DNA of 64,000 nucleotides from Asticcacaulis aquaticus (GCF_028550415.1 NZ_JAQQKX010000011.1:1-64000); one strand, 5' to 3'; numbered from the stretch's first letter, positions 45,208 to 53,829 are shown. Notes: generated by a model not told the origin, from the letters alone. Numbers and translations: made by a program.

Positions 45208-46191
45208 ATGGCTGTCGAGCTTGAATTCACCCTAAAAAGCCTCCGCTTCGATGAGGATTATCGACCTGCAGATAACACCCGCGCCACCACCAATTTCGCC
45301 AATCTCGCGAGAGGTAATAATCGTCAGGAGAACCTGCGCAATGCCTTGAGGATGATTGACAATCGTTTCAATGCGCTGGCGCACTGGGATAATGCCAGAG
45401 GCGACCGCTATTCGATCGAGCTTGATATCATTTCCGTTGAGATGAGCCTGGGTTTGGAAGGCCATAGTGAGGCCTTCCCCCTGATTGAAATACTGAAAAC
45501 GACGGTCGTTGATCAAACGACCAGCGAACGCATTGAAGGCATGGTGGGGAACAATTTCTCCTCTTATGTACGTGACTACGACTTCAGCATCTTGTTGCGG
45601 GAGCATAACAGAAATCAGGCTTCATTCAGTGTGCCGGACAATTTTGGCAATCTGCATGGAAATCTGTTCAAATGTTTTCTGAATTCAAAGGCATACAAGG
45701 CGAATTTCAATAAGTCGCCGGTCATATGTCTGAGTGCCTCAAGCAGCAAAACCTATTATCGGACTGACAATCGCCACCCTGTACTGGGGGTCGAATACAG
45801 GCAGGGCGAATGCTCTTCGACCGATCAGTACTTTAGTAAGATGGGTCTGAAAGTCCGCTACTTCATGCCTCAAGACAGCGTTGCGCCTTTGGCCTTCTAT
45901 TTCCTCGGCGACCTGTGTGGCGACTACACCAATCTTGAGCTTATCAGCACCATCAGCACGATGGAGTCCTTCCAAAGGATCTACCGGCCCGAGATTTACA
46001 ACGCCAATTCTGCGGCCGGGGCGCACTATCGGCCCAGTCTGGAGCATCAGGACTATTCCCTGACTCAAATTGTATATGACCGGGAGGAACGCAGTCGACT
46101 GGCTGTTGAGCAGGGGAGGTTTGCTGAGGAACACTTCATCAAACCCTACCAGCCCCTCCTTGAGCAATGGTCCGCCACCTACGCCGCCTGA
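45208..46191 (+). CDS. mesX: MesX, DUF1852 partner of the methionine synthase MesD
   Basis: This 327-residue DUF1852 protein has family-typical segments such as LRFDEDYRPADNTRATTNF, RQENLRNALRMIDNRFNALA and GDRYSIELDIISVEM. In other bacteria DUF1852 (MesX) is required with MesD for methionine synthesis that needs oxygen but not methylfolate or cobalamin; its reaction is still unclear. No signal or membrane segment is seen. Ribosome-site evidence for this ATG is weak (AGGA 12 nt upstream). A 17-codon upstream ORF (from 45171) with a strong site overlaps the start. It forms an operon with mesD (27-nt gap). Confidence 0.9.
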   Translation: MAVELEFTLKSLRFDEDYRPADNTRATTNFANLARGNNRQENLRNALRMIDNRFNALAHWDNARGDRYSIELDIISVEMSLGLEGHSEAFPLIEILKTTVVDQTTSERIEGMVGNNFSSYVRDYDFSILLREHNRNQASFSVPDNFGNLHGNLFKCFLNSKAYKANFNKSPVICLSASSSKTYYRTDNRHPVLGVEYRQGECSSTDQYFSKMGLKVRYFMPQDSVAPLAFYFLGDLCGDYTNLELISTISTMESFQRIYRPEIYNANSAAGAHYRPSLEHQDYSLTQIVYDREERSRLAVEQGRFAEEHFIKPYQPLLEQWSATYAA

Positions 46192-46218
46192 TCGGCCCAA
46201 ACCACAAGGTCACCCGCC

Positions 46219-47247
46219 ATGAAAACGCTATTGCCCACCTCAACCGCCGGCAGCTTGCCCAAACCCGTCTGGCTTGCCCAACCTGAAACGCTCTGGTCCC
46301 CCTGGAAGTTGCAGGGTGAGGCCCTCATCGAAGGCAAGCAGGATGCCCTGCGTCTGGCACTGGCGGATCAACAACAGGCCGGCATCGATATCGTCAGCGA
46401 CGGCGAGCAAACACGTCAGCATTTCGTCACCACCTTCATCGAGCACCTCGACGGAGTCGATTTCGAAAAGCGCGAGACCGTTCGGATTCGCGATCGCTAC
46501 GACGCGAGCGTGCCGACCGTCGTCGGCGCTGTGGCGCGCCGGAAACCGGTTTTTGTCGAGGATGCGAAGTTCCTGCGTCAGCAAACGAAGCAACCGATTA
46601 AATGGGCCTTGCCAGGCCCGATGACCATGATCGATACGCTTTATGACGCCCATTATAAGAGCCGCGAAAAACTGGCCTGGGAATTCGCCAGGATACTGAA
46701 TCAGGAAGCCAGAGAACTGGAAGCGGCTGGCGTCGATATCATCCAGTTCGATGAGCCCGCCTTCAATGTGTTCTTTGATGAGGTGAATGACTGGGGTGTC
46801 GCCACACTGGAGCGGGCTATTGAAGGGCTCACGTGTGAAACCGCCGTCCATATTTGTTATGGCTACGGTATCAAGGCCAACACGGACTGGAAAAAGACTC
46901 TGGGGTCGGAGTGGCGCCAGTACGAGGAAGCCTTCCCCAGGCTGCAAAAATCCAGCATTGGCATGGTCTCGCTTGAGTGCCATAATTCTCAGGTGCCGAT
47001 GGACCTGATCGAACTCATACGCGGCAAGAAGGTGATGGTCGGGGCCATTGATGTGGCCAGCCATGCCATCGAGACCGCGGAGGAGGTCGCCGATACGCTG
47101 CGCAAAGCGCTTCAGTTTGTCGATGCCGACAAGCTCTACCCCTGTACCAATTGCGGCATGGCCCCTTTGCCGCGCGGCGTTGCCAGAGGCAAACTGGCGG
47201 CTTTAGGGGCCGGCGCAGATATCGTCCGCAAGGAGCTCGCGGTCTAG
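46219..47247 (+). CDS. mesD: MesD, core-MetE-type methionine synthase
   Basis: This 342-residue protein corresponds only to the C-terminal catalytic half of MetE (full MetE is about 750), so it lacks the methyl-folate-binding N-terminal domain. Zinc-ligand motifs HICYG, LECHNS and CTNCGMAPL and the N-terminal TAGSLPKP are visible. With mesX directly upstream it fits the MesD family of folate-independent methionine synthases, which methylate homocysteine. The methyl donor is not settled. Confidence 0.9.
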   Translation: MKTLLPTSTAGSLPKPVWLAQPETLWSPWKLQGEALIEGKQDALRLALADQQQAGIDIVSDGEQTRQHFVTTFIEHLDGVDFEKRETVRIRDRYDASVPTVVGAVARRKPVFVEDAKFLRQQTKQPIKWALPGPMTMIDTLYDAHYKSREKLAWEFARILNQEARELEAAGVDIIQFDEPAFNVFFDEVNDWGVATLERAIEGLTCETAVHICYGYGIKANTDWKKTLGSEWRQYEEAFPRLQKSSIGMVSLECHNSQVPMDLIELIRGKKVMVGAIDVASHAIETAEEVADTLRKALQFVDADKLYPCTNCGMAPLPRGVARGKLAALGAGADIVRKELAV

Positions 47248-47347
47248 GTTTTGTCTACCTTGTGATCACGCCGACCTTTCTGGCGCTGAAACTGGTTGAG
47301 GATTTTGTTCAGGGTCGACACCTGGATGATGTGCCGAAAGTTGAAAT

Positions 47348-47395
47348 AAAAGGGACTGTCGTAGATTAAGGCAACTTATCTACGACAGTCCCTTT
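47348..47395. terminator. bidirectional terminator between convergent mesD and Gfo/Idh/MocA genes
   Basis: Arms AAAAGGGACTGTCGTAGAT and ATCTACGACAGTCCCTTTT pair over about 19 bp with one bulged T further in; a T run follows on the plus strand and, by symmetry, on the minus strand. The right arm contains the last codons and TAG of the minus-strand oxidoreductase gene (stop at 47380-47382). Confidence 0.85.
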
Positions 47396-48423
47396 TTGAA
47401 GCGAATGACCCGGCCCTGTTCGGCGCTTTCGCGGGCGGTATCGAGCAGGCGCATGACGTTGAGCGCCTCTTCCGGCAGCACGGGCAGCGGGGCTGTACCG
47501 CGCACGGCCGCGGCGACGCCCTCATAAAAGCTCGTCCAGCGACCGCGCTCGGTCGGATAGGCGTGCGGCGGTTGCGGGTCGATGCCCGAGACCGGCGTCA
47601 GCACCCCGTCGCTGTTGACACCCCAGCGTTCGTCCCCGATGGCGATCCCGGCGCGCAGATGGTCTTCCTGCGCGTCGAGGCCGTATTTGACATAGCTGCC
47701 CAGATGGCCGTGGACCTCGTAACGCGGTCCGGGGGCCGGCGTCAGGCAGCCGCCTTGCAGCCGGACCCGGCGCGTCCCGTAATGCAGGGTGACGTGGAAA
47801 TAGTCGGTGACCTGAGAGCCGTCGCGCTGGGCCGCCATGTCGGCGGAAACGGCGTCGGGCTGACCGAACAGGGTCAGGGCCTGATCGCCGAGGTGCGGCC
47901 CCAGATCATACCATACGCCTGTGCCGGGGGCAGGGTCTTCGCGCCAGCGATTGCGCAGAAGCGGACGGAAGCGGTCGAAACGCGAAATCAGCAGCGAAAC
48001 CTCACCCAGAGTGCCGCTTTCGACGAGGTGTTTCACCGTGAGGAAGTCGCCGTCCCAGCGGCGGTTGTGGAACACGGTGACCAGACGGTTGGCGGCCTTG
48101 GCGGTGGCGACGACGTTTTCGGCCTCACTGATGCTGGTGCCGAACGGCTTGTCGACGACGACGTGCTTGCCCGCTTTCAGCGCGGCGATGGCCTGAGGCG
48201 CGTGCAGGTCGTTGGGGGTGGCGACGACGACCAGTTCGACCGCCGGATCGGCCAGCAGGGTCTCGAAATCGCAGACCTTGACGCCGGGCAGGTCGGCATG
48301 GACATCGTCGGGGCGGCTGGAGACAACAGTGCTCAGATTGAGACCCGCGGCTTTGATCAAAGGCGTGTGCAGGATTTTCCCCGCCGGACCGAAGCCGACG
48401 AGCGCGGTATTAACGGGTGTCAT
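47380..48423 (-). CDS. Gfo/Idh/MocA-family oxidoreductase
   Basis: This 347-residue NAD(P)-dependent oxidoreductase has a Rossmann domain (ALVGFGPAGKILHTPLI, VATPNDLHAPQAIAALKAGK), the catalytic-lysine motif VVDKPFG and a C-terminal alpha/beta substrate domain. It resembles E. coli YdgJ. The substrate (sugar, inositol or other polyol) is not determined. It is 7 nt downstream of the 2OG-oxygenase gene and so possibly cotranscribed. Its 3' end lies inside the terminator hairpin. Confidence 0.9.
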   Translation of the reverse strand: MTPVNTALVGFGPAGKILHTPLIKAAGLNLSTVVSSRPDDVHADLPGVKVCDFETLLADPAVELVVVATPNDLHAPQAIAALKAGKHVVVDKPFGTSISEAENVVATAKAANRLVTVFHNRRWDGDFLTVKHLVESGTLGEVSLLISRFDRFRPLLRNRWREDPAPGTGVWYDLGPHLGDQALTLFGQPDAVSADMAAQRDGSQVTDYFHVTLHYGTRRVRLQGGCLTPAPGPRYEVHGHLGSYVKYGLDAQEDHLRAGIAIGDERWGVNSDGVLTPVSGIDPQPPHAYPTERGRWTSFYEGVAAAVRGTAPLPVLPEEALNVMRLLDTARESAEQGRVIRFKKGLS

Positions 48424-48430
48424 GGTTTCC

Positions 48431-49078
48431 TCACCAACTATAGTTGAAACTGATGCTTATGCGGACGTCTTCGCTGAGATTGATCGGGACTTCGTGCCTC
48501 AGCCAGCTTTCCCACATCAGAAGCGTGCCGGGCTGCGGCGCTTCGTAGACGAAGGCCTGATGGTCGCGGCGGGCATTGGCCTTGCGCGGGGGGCTGTTCA
48601 TGAACGAGGTCAGGCGCGGGTCTTCGAACTTGAGCGCACTGGCGCCATCGGGAACGTGGACGTAGAAGGTGCCGGAAATCAGGCTGTGCGGGTGGATGTG
48701 ACCCGAATGGGTGCCCATCGGCTCAAGGATATTGATCCACATATTGTCGAGCTTCAGCGCACCTTCGGGCAGGTCGTATTCCAGCGCCTCGGCAAAGCGC
48801 GCGGCGTGGGCGTCGAGGTGGGTTTTCAGGTCCTCGAACACGCTGGCGAGCAGCGGCAGGTCGTTGAGCGAGCCATAGGAGGTATAGCCAAGATAGGCCT
48901 TCTGCTGCGACCAGTTCTGTCCCGCCTCGTCCTCGTCGGCGAAGGCGCGGCAGGTGTCGTCGAGGTCTTCGAGCAAGGTCTCGAAATCGGGGATGGCGCT
49001 CAGGTCGGCGCGATAGACCTCCGACACGAACAGGGGCGTGACGGAAGCGTCGTTAGCGGCTTTGGGCGGAGTGTTCAT
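48431..49078 (-). CDS. putative 2-oxoglutarate/Fe(II)-dependent oxygenase
   Basis: This 215-residue protein of the 'putative 2OG-Fe(II) oxygenase' family (TIGR02466-like) has the iron-binding region HIHPHSLISGTFYVHVP, DPRL, and the distal WESWLRHEVP...RISISFNYSW. These enzymes hydroxylate unknown substrates. It lies 7 nt before the oxidoreductase. No other clue to substrate. Confidence 0.85.
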   Translation of the reverse strand: MNTPPKAANDASVTPLFVSEVYRADLSAIPDFETLLEDLDDTCRAFADEDEAGQNWSQQKAYLGYTSYGSLNDLPLLASVFEDLKTHLDAHAARFAEALEYDLPEGALKLDNMWINILEPMGTHSGHIHPHSLISGTFYVHVPDGASALKFEDPRLTSFMNSPPRKANARRDHQAFVYEAPQPGTLLMWESWLRHEVPINLSEDVRISISFNYSW

Positions 49079-49114
49079 GCGCTCTTGTCGCGCAAAGGCG
49101 GGATGGGGGCAAGC

Positions 49115-49609
49115 CTATTCGAAAACGTCGACGTCGGGTGTCAGCTTTCGCCCAGGTGGCGAGCCGTAGCGGTTCGGCTGTTTCTGACCGGGCCAGAAAA
49201 GGAGCGCTAAAAACGTCAATCCCCACAAACCATAATAGATCGTCTGGACGACCAGCCGGGTTTCGCCGGAAAGTCCTGTCGATAACTGAAGCGCCTTGAG
49301 CGCCGTGGCCGCCAGGACAAACGCCGACGCGAAGAAAAACAGCCCGAAGGCCGGCCAGCCTACGGCGCCTGTATCATGCAGCCGCTTGCTGGTGATGCAG
49401 GACAGGCACCACAGAGTCACGATATTCAAACCCATGATCCCTAGAAAAAGGCTATCTATGGCTCGTTCAGGCAGGGCCGCGCCAAACGTGCGAAGAAACG
49501 CTTTCGGACCGATGATAAGGGCGGCTTTGAAGATATAGATCGCCATTATGCCCCATAGGAACGCGCGGCGCGCGATCCGGCCCCGAGGCGAAAAAAAGAC
49601 ATTCAACAT
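49115..49609 (-). CDS. DUF805 membrane protein
   Basis: This 164-residue inner-membrane protein of the DUF805 family has about four helices and the typical start FFSPRGRIARRAFLWG and KRLHDTGAVGWPAF. Function unknown. It is adjacent (8 nt) to a second DUF805 gene, with which it was probably produced by tandem duplication. Confidence 0.88.
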   Translation of the reverse strand: MLNVFFSPRGRIARRAFLWGIMAIYIFKAALIIGPKAFLRTFGAALPERAIDSLFLGIMGLNIVTLWCLSCITSKRLHDTGAVGWPAFGLFFFASAFVLAATALKALQLSTGLSGETRLVVQTIYYGLWGLTFLALLFWPGQKQPNRYGSPPGRKLTPDVDVFE

Positions 49610-49617
49610 TGAGGCGC

Positions 49618-50115
49618 CTATTCGAACACGCTGTCGTCGGGTTGCGCCGAGTCGAAGCGGTTAGGGCCTTTGGTGCCGGGGACAAAGCACAGCGTGGCTA
49701 TAAAGGCGAGGCGGGCAAAAAAGAATATACTACCCAGCATACTTAGAAGGCTTGCGGCGGTTTCATACAGGTTGCTGACTATCCCTATCTCCAGATCGAT
49801 CGCGGGAACGATAAGCGGCACCATCAGATAAAGTACGTCCATAACAAAGGACGACAGAATGATCAGGGCCGGAAAGCCCGGCCGGTTCAGATCGTGCAGG
49901 CGCTTAACGGACAGAACATAGATCGGCCAGACCAGCAAAAGGCGCACGATGTCCAAGCTTATCAGGGGCAGACTATAGGCAGGTATATGCAGGCCGGGAA
50001 CCAGCCCGCTAAGAATTTCACCTGTAATCCACAGAATGAGGGTTGGCGTCAGCGCAAACACCACATAGGGCACGCGCTTTACGCGACCCTTGGTCGAAAA
50101 CAGAAATGTCAGCAT
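49618..50115 (-). CDS. DUF805 membrane protein, tandem paralogue
   Basis: This 165-residue DUF805 protein has four helices, the start LFSTKGRVKRVPYVVFAL and the family motif VKRLHDLNRPGFPAL. Both paralogues end in an acidic-aromatic VFE. Function unknown. It is the first of the pair on the minus strand. Confidence 0.88.
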   Translation of the reverse strand: MLTFLFSTKGRVKRVPYVVFALTPTLILWITGEILSGLVPGLHIPAYSLPLISLDIVRLLLVWPIYVLSVKRLHDLNRPGFPALIILSSFVMDVLYLMVPLIVPAIDLEIGIVSNLYETAASLLSMLGSIFFFARLAFIATLCFVPGTKGPNRFDSAQPDDSVFE

Positions 50116-50172
50116 GAATAATCCCCCCGTATTGAGATTACCCTAAAGACAACCCTGCGCTTTGGCCAGAGT

Positions 50173-51021
50173 CTATTCCACCGTCGGGCAGTCGCCGCCC
50201 AGCTTGCGCTGATAGGAATCGACCAGCGCCGTATAGGGCGGCACGAAGTCGTCGGCGCTCAAAACCGTACCGTCGGACAGGGTTTCGGTCTGGCCCACGC
50301 GGATCTCGAAATGCAGGTGGATGGTCGTATATTGCTGCTGGCCCTGCGAATTGACACCGAGATTGTTGGACACCAGCCCCAGCTTCTGGCCGCGCACGAC
50401 GGTGTCGTGCAGGGCCACGCGCAGGGTCGATTTCTAAATATGCAGGTAGCGATAGACGCGGTGCGGCGGGGCATTGCCGGTGATGGCCACCGTCATCGAG
50501 CCCATCTGGGTGACCACGCCGTCTTCGGGGGCCACGGCCCAGTAAAGGTTCGACTTACAGGTTTTCGGGCGGATGTCCTGCCCCTGATGGCCCTGACCGG
50601 ACGTGCACAGCGGGTTCGACCAGCTGCGGCTTTCGCAGAAATTATCCTGCCACGGATAGCTGTAGTTTTCCGTCGCGCACTGGCTCGGTTCGGAGGGACG
50701 GGCGCTGCCGCCGGGGCGATAGACCTGCGAATTGGCATAGGCCGGGGTATCGGCCAGCGGGAAGCAGATGCCCGGCGCCCAGTTCGACAGGTCGGTATAG
50801 CCCGACCCGGACCCGGCGGCCAGTTGCGTGGCCGGATCGTGCGGAAAGTCGGGCAGGGCGATGGACGATGAGGATTCCGATGAGGACGCCGCGCTCGATG
50901 ACGACGCGGCGCTGCTTTCGGACGAAGATGACGAGGCAGACGAGGATGACGTGCCGCCGCCGGTGCCGGTCTGGTCGCAGGCCGCGAAGAGCAGCAGGGG
51001 GATAAGGGCGAAGGCGCGCAT
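50173..51021 (-). pseudogene. M23-family peptidase lipoprotein interrupted by an in-frame TAG
   Basis: From ATG 51021 a lipoprotein signal (MRAFALIPLLLFAAC), a long Ser-rich linker (about 30 residues of mostly Ser), a Cys-containing region and an M23 (LytM) domain begin, but a TAG at 50434-50436 stops reading after VYRYLHI. The same frame continues with KSTLRVALHDTVVRGQKLG ... TTIHLHFEIRV, including the HxH zinc motif, to 50173. One CAG-to-TAG change accounts for it. Without the second half the metal site is lost. It overlaps the upstream gene by TGATG. Confidence 0.85.
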
Positions 51022-51767
51022 CACTTGACCCCCGCCGCTTGCGCTTCTTTCATCGCCTCGGCCCCCAGCGTGACTTCGCTGATGTCGGCGATGGCGGCGC
51101 GCAGATAACCGTCGGTGGCGCAGGCGGCGCTTTGCAGGTCCTCGCACAGCAGATCGACCGTATAGAGGACGCCGTAGCGGCGGAAGCTGGCCGTCCAGCC
51201 GTCTTCCAGCTTGGTGATGCGGACGGTTTCGGCGACGCCGTTGACCTTGGCGCGGGCCTTGGCCGAGATCATGCCGCGGTCGGCCTTGATCATCGAGCGG
51301 TTGCCCATCAGGGTCAACTGCATCCCCTTGTCCTGCGGCAGGTTGAGCGAATAGGCATCACCGAAGGACACGACTTTCGCCTTGTCGATCTTGATCAGGC
51401 CGCCGGTCTTCGGCATCAGCATGGGCAGGCGCGTCTTGTCGAGTTCCTGACGCGGCAGGCGCGCGGCCAGCGGCTGGATCGTCGGGGCTTTCGGATCGCG
51501 CGCGGCCTTGAGGTTCAGCGTACTGATCGGCGCGGCGCGCGACTGCATGACGGCGGCGGACCAGTCGACGCGGGCGGGGGCCTCGGGCTTGCGCAGCAGG
51601 ACGGGATTGATCTTTGCAGCGCTGACCGCGGTGGGTTTCAGCGTTGTGGCGCGGCTGGCGGTGCTATTGCTTTTGGCGTCTTGCGCCTGTGCAAACCCGA
51701 CGGCGACCGTCACGGCCAGCGCGCCGCCGATCACGATGGCGCTCGCCCATTTCAGGTGTGTTGACAT
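51021..51767 (-). CDS. exported protein of unknown function upstream of the M23 peptidase
   Basis: I do not recognise a named family. The product (248 aa from ATG 51767, MSTHLKWASAIVIGG; GGGGGA lies 8 nt upstream) has an N-terminal signal ending near FAQAQ, then a Pro/Ala-rich stretch and a compact domain (about 110-235) with KIDKAKVVSFGDAYSLNLP and two Cys (LLCEDLQSAACAT). It is cotranscribed with the M23 gene and may be a periplasmic partner in cell-wall work, which is only a guess from context. Confidence 0.7.
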   Translation of the reverse strand: MSTHLKWASAIVIGGALAVTVAVGFAQAQDAKSNSTASRATTLKPTAVSAAKINPVLLRKPEAPARVDWSAAVMQSRAAPISTLNLKAARDPKAPTIQPLAARLPRQELDKTRLPMLMPKTGGLIKIDKAKVVSFGDAYSLNLPQDKGMQLTLMGNRSMIKADRGMISAKARAKVNGVAETVRITKLEDGWTASFRRYGVLYTVDLLCEDLQSAACATDGYLRAAIADISEVTLGAEAMKEAQAAGVK

Positions 51768-51852
51768 GCCCCGCATCCCCCGGAAAAATATCCTTAATAA
51801 AAAGTTAACACCGATATTTGGGTTTGTCATCACAGTCGTGTGAGCGGACACG

Positions 51853-51884
51853 AAAAAAGGGCGGCTGTTGCCAGCCGCCCTTTG
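51853..51884 (-). terminator. rho-independent terminator after the SIMPL-domain gene
   Basis: AAAGGGCGGCTG and CAGCCGCCCTTT (51856-51867, 51872-51883) form a 12-bp stem with a TTGC loop; the minus strand continues with a T run. It lies just after the stop of the gene at 51903. Confidence 0.88.
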
Positions 51885-51902
51885 TCAGAAAAGGTGTGGA
51901 GC

Positions 51903-52634
51903 CTATTCCAGTTCGAACACGGCATTGAGCGTCAGGCTGGTCGAGACCTCGCCGCCGGCGATCGGTGTGGACTCGGCGCGGTCCATGGCCATGGTCTTGT
52001 ACATCGGCACCGGGCGCGGACCGGAGGTATCAGCGGCTTCGCTCAGAACCTTGATGCGCTTGACCGTGAGGCCCAGCGACCTGGCATAAAGGTCGGCGCG
52101 GGCACGCAGGGTTTTCGTGGCATCCATGCGCGCCTGATCGGCGGCTTTCGAGGAATCTTTCAGGCCGAACGAGATGCCGTTGATCTGGTTGATCCCGGCC
52201 TTGACCACGGCATCGATCGTGACGCCCAGCTTCGACAGGTCCTCGACGCGGACGCTGATCTGGTTCGAGGCCTGATAGCCGCGCAGGACCGGCGTGGCGT
52301 TCGGCGGATAGTCATAGACGGCATTGAGGTTGAGGCCCGAGGTCTGAACGTGCTTGTCGGCGATGCCCTGCTTTTTCACGGCGGCAAAGACGCTGTTCAT
52401 CTGGGCGGCGTTGGCGGCCATGGCCTCCTGCGCGGTCTTGCCTTCGCTGACGACGCCGAAGGTGATGAAGGCGACGTCGGGCGCGCTCTTGACCTCGGCG
52501 GTTTCGGACAGATTGAGGATCGTGCCCTCCGGCATCATTTTCTCCACAGCAACGGGGGCGGGTTGCGCCAGAACAGGAGCGGCGGCGAAACCCAGAATCA
52601 GGATGGCGGCGGACAGGGACAGGGTCTTTTTCAT
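51903..52634 (-). CDS. SIMPL (DUF541) domain periplasmic protein
   Basis: This 243-residue protein has a signal peptide (MKKTLSLSAAILILGFAAAPVLA) and a SIMPL/DUF541 domain (LNLSETAEVKSAPDVAFITFGVVSEG, VQTSGLNLNAVYDYP, GYQASNQISVRV). These are outer-envelope proteins of unclear function, sometimes linked to oxidative stress. It is preceded by no gene in the same direction within 250 bp. Confidence 0.88.
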   Translation of the reverse strand: MKKTLSLSAAILILGFAAAPVLAQPAPVAVEKMMPEGTILNLSETAEVKSAPDVAFITFGVVSEGKTAQEAMAANAAQMNSVFAAVKKQGIADKHVQTSGLNLNAVYDYPPNATPVLRGYQASNQISVRVEDLSKLGVTIDAVVKAGINQINGISFGLKDSSKAADQARMDATKTLRARADLYARSLGLTVKRIKVLSEAADTSGPRPVPMYKTMAMDRAESTPIAGGEVSTSLTLNAVFELE

Positions 52635-52885
52635 AGTCGGGGTCTCTTAAGGTTGCGGGACGGTAGGGCCGTGCCATCTGGGTTAGATAAATGCCGTAAT
52701 GCGTCGGCCTTACGTCGCCCGTGTGATCGATTTGTGATCGATTACCGAAGCTGAAATCAATTATCGATTGGGGTGTCTGAACCGGGCATGAACCCGCCTG
52801 TTAGATTGCCATTTGTTGATAAACGCGGGTGTGGGGCTTTAAATCGGCAGGCGGTCATGTTAGGCACGCTGCCTTCCCTTGACGG

Positions 52886-52961
52886 GGGCCTGTAGCTCAA
52901 TGGTTAGAGCCGACCGCTCATAACGGTCTGGTTGGGGGTTCGAGTCCCTCCGGGCCTACCA
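52886..52961 (+). tRNA. tRNA with CAT anticodon (elongator Met or Ile2)
   Basis: A complete 76-nt cloverleaf: acceptor GGGCCTG/CGGGCCT with two G-U-type pairs, D stem GCTC/GAGC, anticodon stem GACCG/CGGTC with loop CTCATAA, T stem GGGGG/CCCTC, discriminator A and encoded CCA. Anticodon CAT fits elongator Met or, if the C is lysidinylated, Ile for AUA codons; sequence alone does not settle which. Confidence 0.92.
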
Positions 52962-53063
52962 ACCCTTCCTGCCACCTCAGGTTTACGAAACCCCTGCATT
53001 GACCGGCGGCGGCCAAGGCTGCTATGCGTTGTTTTCAGGGGATTTAGTGAACAGGAGTAGCCC

Positions 53064-53501
53064 GTGCTGGAAGGCGAGAAACACCCGGTTGACGTGCATG
53101 TGGGACAGATCGTCCGCATGAACCGAAAGCGTCTGGGGATGACTCAGGAGGCTCTGGCCGATGCCATTGGTCTGACCTTTCAGCAGGTGCAGAAGTACGA
53201 AAGCGGCGCCAACCGCATCAGCTCGTCCAAGCTGTTCGAAATCTCGCGCTTTCTGGGCATACCCGTGGCGCGGTTTTTCGATGGCATCGATGCCGCCGCG
53301 GCGTCGGACCCGGGGGCGGCGGAGAGCAAGGCGAGCCCCACCGGGCCGGATTTCGGCCTTGAATCGGGCATGAGCGTGGCGCGTTTTCTGGCCAGCGCCG
53401 AAGGGGCCGAACTGGCCCGCTATTTCGTGCGCATCAACGCCACCAAGCGCCGCAGCGTTCTGGCGCTGGTCAAGGCCATGTCGCACGACGAGCCCAAATA
53501 G
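53064..53501 (+). CDS. XRE-family transcriptional regulator
   Basis: This 145-residue Cro/CI-type regulator has its HTH at about residues 14-70 (VGQIVRMNRKRLGMTQEALADAIGLTFQQVQKYESGANRISSSKLFEISRFLGI) and a C-terminal helical tail. The start is GTG with GGAG 6 nt upstream. Alphaproteobacteria commonly carry relatives of this protein controlling cell-cycle or stress functions; the targets are unknown. A hairpin follows its stop. Confidence 0.9.
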   Translation: MLEGEKHPVDVHVGQIVRMNRKRLGMTQEALADAIGLTFQQVQKYESGANRISSSKLFEISRFLGIPVARFFDGIDAAAASDPGAAESKASPTGPDFGLESGMSVARFLASAEGAELARYFVRINATKRRSVLALVKAMSHDEPK

Positions 53502-53507
53502 AAAAAG

Positions 53508-53538
53508 AAGGCGCGCCCCCTTGGGCAAGGCGCGCCTT
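53508..53538. terminator. inverted repeat after the XRE gene, possible terminator
   Basis: AAGGCGCGCC (53508-53517) and GGCGCGCCTT (53529-53538) form a GC-rich 10-bp hairpin just after the stop at 53501. The following T run is short (TTTC), so termination is likely but not strong. Confidence 0.65.
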
Positions 53539-53603
53539 TCAGGGTGCAGACGTCCGGTTCAGGAAACGGCGGAGGAGGCCGGACGTCTGATTTCCAGCAC
53601 GTT

Positions 53604-53810
53604 TCAGATCGGGCGTGTATTGATCTGACGCGTCTCCAGCGAGGTATAGAGGCCGCGCATCTTGTCCTCTACATACCGGTCGGCGCAGGTCTCAAAAGCC
53701 TTGTCGATGATATCGGCGAACCCGTTGAGATCGTGGGTGCGCAGGTCTTTACGCATGAAGTCGAGGGCGTCGAGCAGTTGTTCGACGGAAGCATCGCGAT
53801 TACGCAGCAT
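53604..53810 (-). CDS. small hypothetical protein downstream of luxI
   Basis: A 68-codon ORF from ATG 53810 (MLRNRDASVEQLLDALDFMR) encodes a soluble, mostly helical, acidic/basic-mixed protein with one Cys (FETCADRYVEDK). No family is recognised. The high density of charged residues and codon use like neighbours support a real gene. It lies about 100 nt after luxI on the same strand, separated by a dispersed repeat. Confidence 0.6.
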   Translation of the reverse strand: MLRNRDASVEQLLDALDFMRKDLRTHDLNGFADIIDKAFETCADRYVEDKMRGLYTSLETRQINTRPI

Positions 53811-53829
53811 GGTGGGGGGTGTCTCCGCT

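Noticed and set aside
47151-47369. ORF spanning the mesD end and the downstream gap (ending KVEIKGTVVD)
   Set aside because: Considered as a transposase remnant; too short and without a motif, and mostly overlaps mesD.
39351-50436. Stop-codon reassignment (TAA/TAG to Gln) to explain the two interrupted genes
   Set aside because: TAA and TAG terminate many intact genes in the window (for example kdpF, czcA, tonB, serS), so isolated nonsense mutations are simpler.
50828-50990. Ser-codon-rich tract considered as a microsatellite or phase-variation site
   Set aside because: Codons are mixed (TCC, TCG, AGC), there is no uniform repeat unit, and it reads as a lipoprotein linker.
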